From the NCBI RefSeq assembly GCF_001186365.1, contig NZ_LDTZ01000014.1, forward strand, positions 578,468 to 642,467: a stretch of 64,000 nt of DNA, read 5' to 3'. The notes under the pieces are model-generated. The model did not search any database. It had not been told where the DNA came from and saw nothing but the letters and a program-made list of their open reading frames with translations. Positions 57,398-64,000 of the stretch are shown piece after piece (within the stretch, counting starts at the first letter, position 1; every line of letters begins with the position of its first letter). Source of the DNA: Gordonia jacobaea. Its GTDB lineage: Bacteria; Actinomycetota; Actinomycetes; Mycobacteriales; Mycobacteriaceae. The position numbers and the translations under genes were made by a program.

Positions 57398-58873
57398 CTA
57401 GGAGCCGGGCTGTTCGGGCTGAGTATCGGCCGCGCCTGCCTCGATCGCTGCGCGTGCGGCAGCCGTGTCGGGGCGTTTGCGGGGTACCCAACCGTCGATG
57501 TTGCGTTGTGGACCCGACGAGACCGCGAGGGCGCCGGGCGGGACATCGTCCCGAATGACCGTACCTGCCCCGGTATACGCGCCGTCACCGACCTGCACCG
57601 GAGCGACGAACATGTTGTCCGATCCGGTCCGGCAATGCGACCCGATCACCGTTTGATGCTTGTTCACCCCGTCGTAGTTGACAAAGACGCTCGACGCCCC
57701 GATGTTCGACTCCTCGCCGATCGTCGCGTCGCCGACGTAGGTGAGGTGCGGAACCTTGCTACCTGCACCGATGGTGGCTTTTTTGGTCTCGACGAAGGTG
57801 CCGATCTTGCCGCGCTCACCCAATTCGGTACCCGGCCGCAGGAAGGCGAACGGGCCTACGGAAGCGTCGTCGGAGATCACCGAGTCGGAGCCGTGCGTGC
57901 GGATCACCGACGCCCCGCGGCCGATCGTCACGTCGGTGAGCGTGGTGTCGGGACCGACGACGGCATCCTCGGCGATACGGGTGGCACCGTGCAGTTGGGT
58001 GCCCGGCTCGATGCGTACGTCGCGCTCGATGCGTACGTCGACGTCGATCCACGTCGAGCCTGGATCGACGACGGTGACGCCCGCGAGCTGGTGGCGACGG
58101 ATGGTCGAGGCATTGAGCGCGGCACCGAGCGCGGAGAGTTGTGCACGGTCGTTGCAGCCCGCGACGACCAGCGGATCGTCGACGACATGCGCGCGGACGG
58201 TCTTGCCCGCGGTGCGCGCGATCTCGATGACGTCCGTCAGATAGAACTCGCCCTGTGCGTTGTCGGTGGAGAGTTGTTGCAGCGCTGAGCGCAGTGCCTG
58301 CGCGTCGAAAGCGTAGATGCCCGCGTTGACCTCGGTGATCGCGCGCTGAGCGTCGCTCGCGTCCTTTTCTTCGACGATGGCCTGCACCGAGCCGTCGTTG
58401 GTACGGATGATCCGGCCGTATCCGGTCGGCTCGTCGGCGATGAAGCCGGTGAGCGTGACGGCGGCGCCTGCTCCCGCGGTGTGCGTGGCGACGAGCGCCT
58501 CGATCGTCTGGCCGTCGAGGAGTGGGATGTCGGCGGCGGTGATGATCACCGTTCCGGTGAAGTCGTCGGGGAGTGCGGTGAGACCCGCGCGGGCGGCGTC
58601 GCCGGTGCCGGCGGGTGAATCCTGAACGGCCACAACAATATTGGTGCCGATCTCGGCGGCGATCTCGTTGACGGCCGAAGTGACGCGTTCACGCTCGTGG
58701 CCGACGACGGCGACGAGTTGATCAGGGGATGCCGCTGCTGCGCCATGCAGCACATGGCCGACGAGCGAGCGTCCGCCGATGGTGTGCAAGATCTTGGGCG
58801 TCTTGGATTTCATCCGAGTGCCCGCGCCCGCGGCGAGGACGATCACGGCTGTCGCGGCTGACTTCTCTGTCAT
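57398..58873 (-). CDS. glmU: Bifunctional UDP-N-acetylglucosamine pyrophosphorylase / glucosamine-1-phosphate N-acetyltransferase
   Basis: 491 residues from ATG 58873 with a GGAGGTGG ribosome-binding site. The N-terminal uridyltransferase domain has [18 protein letters not shown]; the C-terminal left-handed beta-helix acetyltransferase part has [35 protein letters not shown] (in parts) and [10 protein letters not shown] with the catalytic His. A ~30-residue A/P-rich tail follows, as in mycobacteria. It provides UDP-GlcNAc for peptidoglycan. Divergent from fabG. Confidence 0.96.
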   Translation of the reverse strand: MTEKSAATAVIVLAAGAGTRMKSKTPKILHTIGGRSLVGHVLHGAAAASPDQLVAVVGHERERVTSAVNEIAAEIGTNIVVAVQDSPAGTGDAARAGLTALPDDFTGTVIITAADIPLLDGQTIEALVATHTAGAGAAVTLTGFIADEPTGYGRIIRTNDGSVQAIVEEKDASDAQRAITEVNAGIYAFDAQALRSALQQLSTDNAQGEFYLTDVIEIARTAGKTVRAHVVDDPLVVAGCNDRAQLSALGAALNASTIRRHQLAGVTVVDPGSTWIDVDVRIERDVRIEPGTQLHGATRIAEDAVVGPDTTLTDVTIGRGASVIRTHGSDSVISDDASVGPFAFLRPGTELGERGKIGTFVETKKATIGAGSKVPHLTYVGDATIGEESNIGASSVFVNYDGVNKHQTVIGSHCRTGSDNMFVAPVQVGDGAYTGAGTVIRDDVPPGALAVSSGPQRNIDGWVPRKRPDTAAARAAIEAGAADTQPEQPGS

Positions 58874-59086
58874 GTCCACCTCCGGGATTCGACGACTGCG
58901 CGCCGCGCGCACCGAGTGACGGCGTCGGGCGTGGCGACGGACCGATACTACTGACTCGTCTACGGCGCAGAAGCGTCAGTGCAGGTAGTGGCCGGGGTGC
59001 AGGTGGTGACGACCGCCCGAACGGCGACTGATAGAACCGAGGGGACGCACGTCACAGGAGACGTACACGCAACGGAGGAGTTCGCA

Positions 59087-59842
59087 ATGAGCGCTCAGAA
59101 GACAGCAATCGTCACCGGATCGGGTCGGGGCATCGGCGCGGCGGTGGCCAAGCGCCTCGCCGACGACGGTCTGGCCGTCGCCGTTCTCGACATCACCGAA
59201 GAGGCCGCAGCCGACACCGCCAAGGCGATCAACGACGCCGGTGGCAAGGCGATCGCCGTCGGCGCAGACGTATCCGACGAGGCATCGGTCAACGCGGCCG
59301 TCGAGAAGGTCGCCGCCGAACTCGGCGCGCCGACCGTGCTGGTGAACAACGCGGGCATCCTGCGCGACAACCTGCTGTTCAAGATGAGCGTCGACGACTG
59401 GGACGCAGTCATGGGCGTGCACCTGCGCGGCGCCTTCCTGATGAGCCGCGCATGCCAGAAGTACATGGTCGACGCCGGCTGGGGCCGCATCGTGAACCTG
59501 TCGTCGACGTCCGCACTGGGCAACCGCGGCCAGGCCAACTACTCCGCAGCCAAGGCGGGCATGCAGGGCTTCACCAAGACGCTGGCGATCGAGCTGGGCA
59601 AGTTCGGTGTGACCGCCAACGCGATCGCCCCCGGCTTCATCGAGACCGACATGACCGCCGCCACCGCCGCCCGCGTCGGCATGGACTTCGAGGAGTTCAA
59701 GAAGCTCAACGCCTCCGCCATCCCCGTCGCCCGCACCGGCAAGCCCGAGGACATCGCCCACACCGCCTCGTTCTTCGCCTCCGAGGGCGCCGGCTTCGTC
59801 TCCGGCCAGGTCATCTACGTCGCCGGCGGCCCGCGGGACTGA
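59087..59842 (+). CDS. Short-chain dehydrogenase, FabG-type 3-oxoacyl-ACP reductase
   Basis: 251 residues from ATG 59087 with a GGAGGAG site. The Rossmann motif TGSGRGIG, NNAG, and the catalytic Ser-Tyr-Lys (NLSSTSA, YSAAK) are present, with FIETDMT and GQVIYVAGG at the C terminus. The sequence is close to FabG-type and other 3-hydroxyacyl reductases of actinobacteria; a related dehydrogenase function cannot be excluded. It is single and is followed by ~640 bp of dispersed repeats up to tRNA-Gln. Codon use is extremely GC-rich at third positions. Confidence 0.88.
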   Translation: MSAQKTAIVTGSGRGIGAAVAKRLADDGLAVAVLDITEEAAADTAKAINDAGGKAIAVGADVSDEASVNAAVEKVAAELGAPTVLVNNAGILRDNLLFKMSVDDWDAVMGVHLRGAFLMSRACQKYMVDAGWGRIVNLSSTSALGNRGQANYSAAKAGMQGFTKTLAIELGKFGVTANAIAPGFIETDMTAATAARVGMDFEEFKKLNASAIPVARTGKPEDIAHTASFFASEGAGFVSGQVIYVAGGPRD

Positions 59843-59846
59843 CCAC

Positions 59847-60050
59847 CGCTGCCCACCGCCGGTCGAGCTGACCACCGCTGGTCGAGCTGACCACCGCTGG
59901 TCGAGCCCGCTCCGCTGGTCGAGCTTGTCGAGACCACCCCGCTGGCCGAGCGCACGCTCCGTCGGTCGGGCTGACCACCCGCTGGTTGAGCGCGCCCGCC
60001 GCTGGTCGAGCTGACCACCGCTGGTCGAGCTTGTCGAGACCACCCCGCTG
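59847..60050. repeat. Cluster of dispersed repeats (CCACCGCTGGTCGAGC ... TTGTCGAGACCACC)
   Basis: About eight partial to full units of the motif CCGCTGGTCGAGC, two of them continuing into TTGTCGAGACCACCCCGC, and others into TGACCACC. They directly follow the fabG stop. The unit is the reverse complement of the array at 4531-4673. The units are not in a fixed period, unlike that array. No coding potential is evident. Confidence 0.85.
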
Positions 60051-60055
60051 GGTAG

Positions 60056-60117
60056 ATGTGGGTCGAACGTAAGGACGTGTGCGCTGCAACACACACATCT
60101 TTACGTTCGACACACAT
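60056..60117. repeat. Dispersed palindromic element, copy C
   Basis: A 62-bp imperfect palindrome with arms ATGTGGGTCGAACGTAA (60056-60072) and TTACGTTCGACACACAT (60101-60117), one mismatch, around GTGTGCGCTGCAACACACAC. It has the same layout and orientation as copies A and B but GTCGAACGT in place of GTCCAATCG, so it belongs to a second subtype shared in part by copy D. Confidence 0.85.
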
Positions 60118-60127
60118 TCAGGCTGGG

Positions 60128-60240
60128 CCCGCTCCGCTGGTCGAGCCTGTCGAGACCACTCCGCCGGCCGAGCGCACGCTCCGCCGGTCGGGCTGACCAC
60201 CCGCTGGTCGAGCTTGTCGAGACCACCCCGCGGGACCGGT
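60128..60240. repeat. Cluster of dispersed repeats between palindromes C and D
   Basis: Two copies of CGCTGGTCGAGC(C/T)TGTCGAGACCAC with partial units (CCGGTCGGGCTGACC) between them. Same family as the clusters on either side. Palindromes C and D are thus embedded in this repeat. Confidence 0.8.
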
Positions 60241-60272
60241 CCGCGCGCCCCCCCGGCGGCCTGGCTCGGTAG

Positions 60273-60334
60273 ATGTGCGTCGTTTGTGAGGATGTGTGCG
60301 CTGCAGCACCCACATCTTTACGTTCGACACACAT
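60273..60334. repeat. Dispersed palindromic element, copy D
   Basis: A 62-bp imperfect palindrome with outer arms ATGTGCGTCG and CGACACACAT (one mismatch) and centre GTGTGCGCTGCAGCACCCAC. The right half matches copy C, including TTACGTTCGACACACAT; the left half has diverged (TTTGTGAGG). Same orientation as the other three copies. Confidence 0.82.
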
Positions 60335-60344
60335 TTGGGCCGGG

Positions 60345-60422
60345 GTCTCCGCCGGCCGAGTCGACCACCGCTGGCGGGGCTGACCACCGCTGGTCGAGCT
60401 TGTCGAGACCACCCCGCCCAGC
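60345..60422. repeat. Last cluster of dispersed repeats before tRNA-Gln
   Basis: Units CCACCGCTGG(C/T).G(A/G)GC occur twice, with one complete extension CTGGTCGAGCTTGTCGAGACCACCCC split across the cluster end. The 58 bp between this cluster and the tRNA hold the probable tRNA promoter; I see no clear -35/-10 pair there. Confidence 0.75.
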
Positions 60423-60480
60423 TCGACGCCCCTGTGGCACAATCGTCTGCCGTGCCTGTGGCACACTTCTAGGCGAGTAA

Positions 60481-60552
60481 TCCCCCATGGTGTAATCGGC
60501 AACACTTCTGATTTTGGTTCAGGCATTCCAGGTTCGAGTCCTGGTGGGGGAG
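60481..60552 (+). tRNA. tRNA-Gln (anticodon UUG)
   Basis: The acceptor arms TCCCCCA (60481-60487) and TGGGGGA (60545-60551) pair fully. The anticodon stem TCTGA/TCAGG encloses loop TTTTGGT with anticodon TTG, and the T-arm reads CCAGGTTCGAGTCCTGG. The discriminator is G and the 3' CCA is not encoded in full. glmU and a glutamine tRNA are neighbours in other Mycobacteriales. The island with transposase remnants begins downstream of its 3' end, so this tRNA could be an integration site. Confidence 0.95.
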
Positions 60553-60635
60553 CAACGAGAAGGCGCAGGTCAAGGCGTTTTCGAGCGGTGAGGTGATTAG
60601 CACCCGACCACCGCCGCCCGCTTGAATTGAAGGTC

Positions 60636-60656
60636 AACCCGAGTGATGTCGGGTTT
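60636..60656 (+). terminator. Probable terminator downstream of tRNA-Gln
   Basis: AACCCGA and TCGGGTT form a 7-bp stem with a 6-nt loop, followed by TCT. It lies 83 nt after the tRNA, a plausible end of the tRNA precursor. Confidence 0.6.
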
Positions 60657-61028
60657 CTGGCGGCCAGCCGATTGATCCGACCTATAACCTCTAATGCCGC
60701 CTGAGCGTCGGATAGGACCCAGTTCCGGCGCCAGACAGATGCTCCGATTGCTGACAGGTCCCTAACGCTAACAGTTCGCTGGGTCATGCCGTGCCGCCTC
60801 GCGTCGCACTGCAGTGCAGTCCCGACTGGGGACAGCTGGATTGGTCGGCGCAGGTCAATCGGGACCAGACTCCACGGTTGCTGTGTCTTGTCGCCTGTAC
60901 TGACTACCTAGGCATGCTCCGCCCGATCTGTGGAAAGTCTGAGGGGCGATCAAGAAAGGTGCCCCCGCCGTGCGCGCGATCGCGGAAATGTCGTTCGCCT
61001 CGGCTGCCGTCCGTTCGCGACGTCCGCA
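60657..61028. other. Region without a supported gene at the island edge
   Basis: Base composition drops from the strongly GC-rich pattern before the tRNA. Short ORFs are present on both strands, including 60791-61042 (+), but none resembles a known family or has a good start. A minus-strand ORF crossing the tRNA (60101-60787) reads the tRNA and the repeats backwards and is spurious. The segment may be a remnant of inserted DNA. Confidence 0.5.
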
Positions 61029-61560
61029 GCAGATCTGGTTAATCGGGCCTTCGATCAGGGTCGGATCGATACTGTGGACGTCGGACATCACCTACTTGAC
61101 CTTCGGTGAAGGCTATATGTGCCCCGGGTGCGATCAAAGATGAGCACTCTAAGCACGTGCTGGGGTAGGCGGTCGCCGATCACATGCGCATCGATGCAGC
61201 CGAGACGCTAATGCCGACACGTCGAGGGCAGCGAGAGGAACAAATCCGCACTAGGACAGGGGGTCTCAGTACACAGCTCATGCATGTTGAAGGTCTTCCG
61301 GCCGCACGGTCTGCTCTGTCGACGGGTCGGACCAAAGTGTATTGGGACTGATGGTGCTGAATCGTTATGGTCGACGTTCAAACATGAGCACTACTACCGA
61401 CACGGCTACTTCTAAAGCCGCAATCGGTTGCTGCGTTTGATAACTGGATGAGTTGCTACAACATTGCGAAACCGCACTCAACGATCGGAATTCTCAACCC
61501 CATCAACTATGAGATGTCATTGAGCGCGAATCTGATGGCGTGTAACCTTCCTTCACTCTA
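61029..61560 (+). pseudogene. Decayed IS3-family transposase OrfB (DDE integrase) remnant
   Basis: Translation pieces in shifting frames match IS3 OrfB in the right order: ADLVNRAFDQGRIDT, TSDITYLTFGEGYM, AIKDEHSKHVLG, AVADHMR, GRTKVYWD, STFKHEHYYRHGYF, DNWMSCYNIAKPHSTIGIL, NPINYEMSLSANL. At least four frame changes and several stops interrupt it, so it is inactive. The N-terminal third and OrfA are missing. It is the first of three transposase remnants in the island. Confidence 0.8.
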
Positions 61561-61599
61561 TCGGAACCGCACCCGAGAAATGCTGTGAGGAAAGGGGAT

Positions 61600-61790
61600 C
61601 GCCACGGTGATTTCGGATGAGTCCACCCTGATAAAATCTCGCAGGAAGCGCGCAGCAAAGGCGGGCGGCCACCGGCATTCGACGCCGAACTCCATAAGGA
61701 CCGCAACTTCGCCGAACGATCATTCGCATGCTCAAAGCAATGGTGCGGTCAGGCCGCTTCGGACGATTTAATGCGACTGGTCCGGCCCCG
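61600..61790 (+). pseudogene. IS5-family transposase fragment (C-terminal)
   Basis: In one frame the sequence reads KISQEARSKGGRPPAFDAEL then HKDRNFAERSFACSKQWCG. This is the characteristic end of IS5-group transposases (GSRGGRPPxFD...Y..RN.VER.F...KQWRG), including the E of the DDE triad. The usual ATRYDK continuation is absent, replaced by unrelated sequence, and no N-terminal part is found. It lies directly after the IS3 remnant. Confidence 0.75.
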
Positions 61791-62007
61791 GGCGCGCTAC
61801 GAAGTCATCCGTGAGTCGGTTGCGCTGGCAAAACTGCTCAATCCAATCCCGTGTTTGCCATCCGAGGCAAGGCCCAAATCCGCATGGCGTACGGTTGTCA
61901 TGCTGGAAGCTGTGGCATAGAGATTTATCTCTCGCTGTGTAGCGAGGGCGACCTATGCGAGGATTTAAGCGGTGGACTCAACGAAGAATTCGTCGGAGGC
62001 GACTTGA

Positions 62008-62886
62008 ATGAGTTGGTGGGGAGTGCTATTGGGAGTTGTAGTAGGCGTTATCGTTCTCGCATTCGCTTACGGAACGTGGCGCTTCGGGGTGTGGGCGGAC
62101 GGCCGTACGGTCGTTGAGAATCCCCCAATAAAGCAGCGTATCGCCGCGATCGGTTTGGGGATACTCGCAGCAATCGCATATCTCGTTGTTGTAACGTGCG
62201 CTACCGCAGGGATTCTGCTGATCAATATTGGTTTGATCGGGGCTGTTGGGAAATTTGCGGGCTGGTCGACGAAGACGGTAGCGAGTGCAGCCTCTGGGCT
62301 TACATTGATCATTGTTGTACTGACCATCGGCGTATACGTTCTAAGCGGCTTCTGGAGAGGTTACCTGCGTCACCTACTTCCGGGCAGCGCCAGAGGGTCT
62401 GTGACGGTTGAACCCAATCAGGGCTCTGCTCTCGAGAGCACCAAGATACGCAAGCGGTGGGCCTGCGCCGAGCGACTTGACCCGTTCGCTATGCCTGTTG
62501 GAGTGGCGATTGCATCACAAGCCTTCGGCTGGAATTTGGCGGACAACGCCACCTATGCAAAGGGGATCGTAGTAGTGCTCGCGGGAGGGGCCATCGCGAC
62601 CGCTCCCCGCATTTGGCGAGTATTACAGTACACACGAAGGAAGTCGGTGCGCCGCACAAATTCTGCGGACGCGTCACCCAACGACGATGTACTGTTCGAA
62701 GTTCTGCTCCCGCGATCCATCTTCACACCTGTATTTGTTGGTGTACTAGCATCTGTTGTAGTTAGGCATCTACCACCTGCAGTGGATTGGTGGCCGTTAG
62801 GCGCTTTGGCTGGCGCTGCTGTGTACTTTGCTATGGTGTTTCCCCTGACCATGGAACCGATATCCGCGGGCGAGCCTGTGCGGTGA
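62008..62886 (+). CDS. Membrane protein of unknown function in the tRNA-adjacent island
   Basis: 292 residues from ATG 62008, preceded by GGAGG. Hydrophobic segments are visible at about 3-25, 47-70, 75-90, 95-120, then two more around 195-215 and 235-280. A hydrophilic central part (about 135-185 and 205-235, with YTRRKSVRRTNSADASPNDD) separates two membrane halves. Codon use is clearly less GC-biased at third positions than in the backbone genes, and it sits between transposase remnants, which suggests horizontal transfer. I do not recognise the family. A possible short ORF at 61851-62117 overlaps its start and is not convincing. Confidence 0.7.
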   Translation: MSWWGVLLGVVVGVIVLAFAYGTWRFGVWADGRTVVENPPIKQRIAAIGLGILAAIAYLVVVTCATAGILLINIGLIGAVGKFAGWSTKTVASAASGLTLIIVVLTIGVYVLSGFWRGYLRHLLPGSARGSVTVEPNQGSALESTKIRKRWACAERLDPFAMPVGVAIASQAFGWNLADNATYAKGIVVVLAGGAIATAPRIWRVLQYTRRKSVRRTNSADASPNDDVLFEVLLPRSIFTPVFVGVLASVVVRHLPPAVDWWPLGALAGAAVYFAMVFPLTMEPISAGEPVR

Positions 62887-63114
62887 CCAGCGCCGCTTTC
62901 CATCCTGGATGAGGGTCACGGTGGTGCCGATGAACTCGTTGGTCACCGAGTAGCGGGCCGGAGCGTACCGGCTTCAGGAGGCTGTCGCCTTTACGAGTCA
63001 CCGGTGGCAGACTCGCCTAGGCACGCAGCGAAGGCAACAAGTGCAGCTTCTCGTTCGATCGCGAGTCGCTCAGACGCAACGCAGAGGGTTTCACCGTGGC
63101 GTCGGGAGTTCACG

Positions 63115-64000
63115 TGAATCGCCCCGGGTCTGTCGGGGCTCTCGAATCTGTGAAGGATGGAGAGCATCGCACGGAAGTACAGTGAGGAACTCAAAGAGCG
63201 GGCGACGCGGATGGCGTTCGAGGCGCGACGAGACCCGGATTCAGCGCGTGGTGCGATCAATCGGATCGGTGATCAATTCGGGGTCAACCGGAGGCTGTAC
63301 GAACTTGGGGTCGTCAGGCCGGAATCGATGGCGGTGTGCGGGGCGGGGACCCTCGACAAGCGACGCTGAGCGAATCGCCGCCCTGGAGCGGGACAACCGC
63401 GAGTTACGTCGGACAAACACGATCTCGAAGCAGGCCTCGGCATTCCTTTGCGGCGGAGATCGACCGCCCACAGCGATGCTTGTGGATTTTGTCGCCGCTC
63501 GTCGCGACGAACACAGAGTCGATCCGATCTGCGCGGCCCTGCGAGATCGGGCCACGCGCATCGCTGTGTCCACTGGCCGGCCCATCTGAGGCCACGCAAG
63601 GTCGACGCGCCCCGTGTAGTGTGCGATCGTCACCTCCTCGACGAGATTCGCACCGTTCACGCCGAACAACCTGTGGTTTACGGCGCCCGTAAGTCGCGCC
63701 GCAACGGGATCAATGTGGAGCGCGGCGCTGTTGAACAACTGATGAATGCCGATGGGCTGTAGAGGACACCACGACTGAAGAAGCGTGAGACAACCGTCAG
63801 TGAGGGTTGCCAAGAGCCGCAGCGTGCCTACTGGGTCGGCCGCAAGTTTCGCGCCGAAGCACCGAACGCGCTTTTGGTGGCCGGATCTGACATGTAGTCG
63901 CACTCACGCTGGCTACGTGTAGTCGGCGTTCATACTGGGTTTGTTCGATCGGATGGTCGTCGGCTGGCGGGTGTCGACCTCGATGCACACCGATCGCGCA
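63115..64000 (+). mobile_element. Decayed IS3-family element, left part (continues past the window)
   Basis: TGAATCGCCCCGGGTCTGTCGG at 63115 resembles, in its first bases, the left inverted repeat of actinobacterial IS3 elements. OrfA starts at 63157 (MESIARKYSEELKERATRMA) and shifts frame near 63290, continuing as TSDAERIAALERDNRELRR...KQASAF. OrfB follows in pieces: VDFVAARRDEHRVDPICAAL, LLDEIRTVHAEQPVVYGARK, NVERGAVEQLMNADGL, and then AYWVGRKFRAEAPNALLVA. Frameshifts and stops make it non-functional. The right end lies outside the window. Confidence 0.82.

Noticed and set aside
60101..60787. Minus-strand ORF across tRNA-Gln
   Set aside because: It reads the tRNA (giving PPGLEPGMPEPK-like residues, a known artefact) and the repeats in reverse.
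62888..62960. Minus-strand reading ARYSVTNEFIGTTVTLIQDG as a transposase tail
   Set aside because: Possibly an insertion-sequence fragment, but too short and not matched to a definite family.

Overview
The window is chromosomal DNA of a high-GC actinomycete of the order Mycobacteriales, most likely Gordonia or a close relative; the genus is inference. The main evidence is gene order. arcA, pmt, rsmI, pabB, metG, tatD, rpfB, rsmA/ksgA, ispE, pth, rplY, prs and glmU occur here in the same order as the Mycobacterium tuberculosis block Rv1001-Rv1018c. The DUF222/HNH (13E12-type) gene and the trans-acting PMT mannosyltransferase also fit this order.

Layout. 0-3.3 kb: the end of a CobW-type metallochaperone gene, a cysteine-free L31 paralogue (typical Zur-regulon pair), an HNH endonuclease behind a SOS-like box, and a small membrane protein. 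3.5-7.4 kb: universal stress protein, repeats, then soxR with a near-perfect SoxR box, a patatin-like lipase and an MFS exporter. 7.5-26.7 kb: the conserved block arcA to ispE, interrupted by an HSL-type esterase, a GH65 phosphorylase with beta-phosphoglucomutase, PhzF and an F420-type oxidoreductase. 26.7-46.6 kb: accessory genes. These are a secreted lipase, two ABC-F ATPases (one behind a structured leader with mini-ORFs), an SGNH hydrolase, cstA-ybdD, a CoA-hydrolase, prfC, and two beta-ketoacyl synthase III paralogues flanking a PadR regulator and an ABC-2 exporter. A frameshifted SLC13-type permease ends this part. 46.6-59.8 kb: pth and rplY, a three-gene ethanolamine operon (eat-eutB-eutC) with a divergent APC permease and IclR regulator, arsC, an MFS exporter, prs, glmU and fabG.

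59.8-64 kb: a repeat-rich zone, tRNA-Gln(UUG), then a lower-GC island with decayed IS3- and IS5-family transposase genes, an orphan membrane protein and a further decayed IS3 element running off the window.

Three dispersed non-coding repeat families stand out. One is a 62-78 bp imperfect palindrome centred on GCTGCAGC (four copies, same orientation, three of the four loci just past a plus-strand gene). The second is a 19-36 bp unit related to GGTTTCGACAAGCTCAACCA (five clusters). The third is a 21-bp unit beginning G(T/C)CGACTGGGCGCTCGA (two arrays). No CRISPR array and no rRNA genes were seen.
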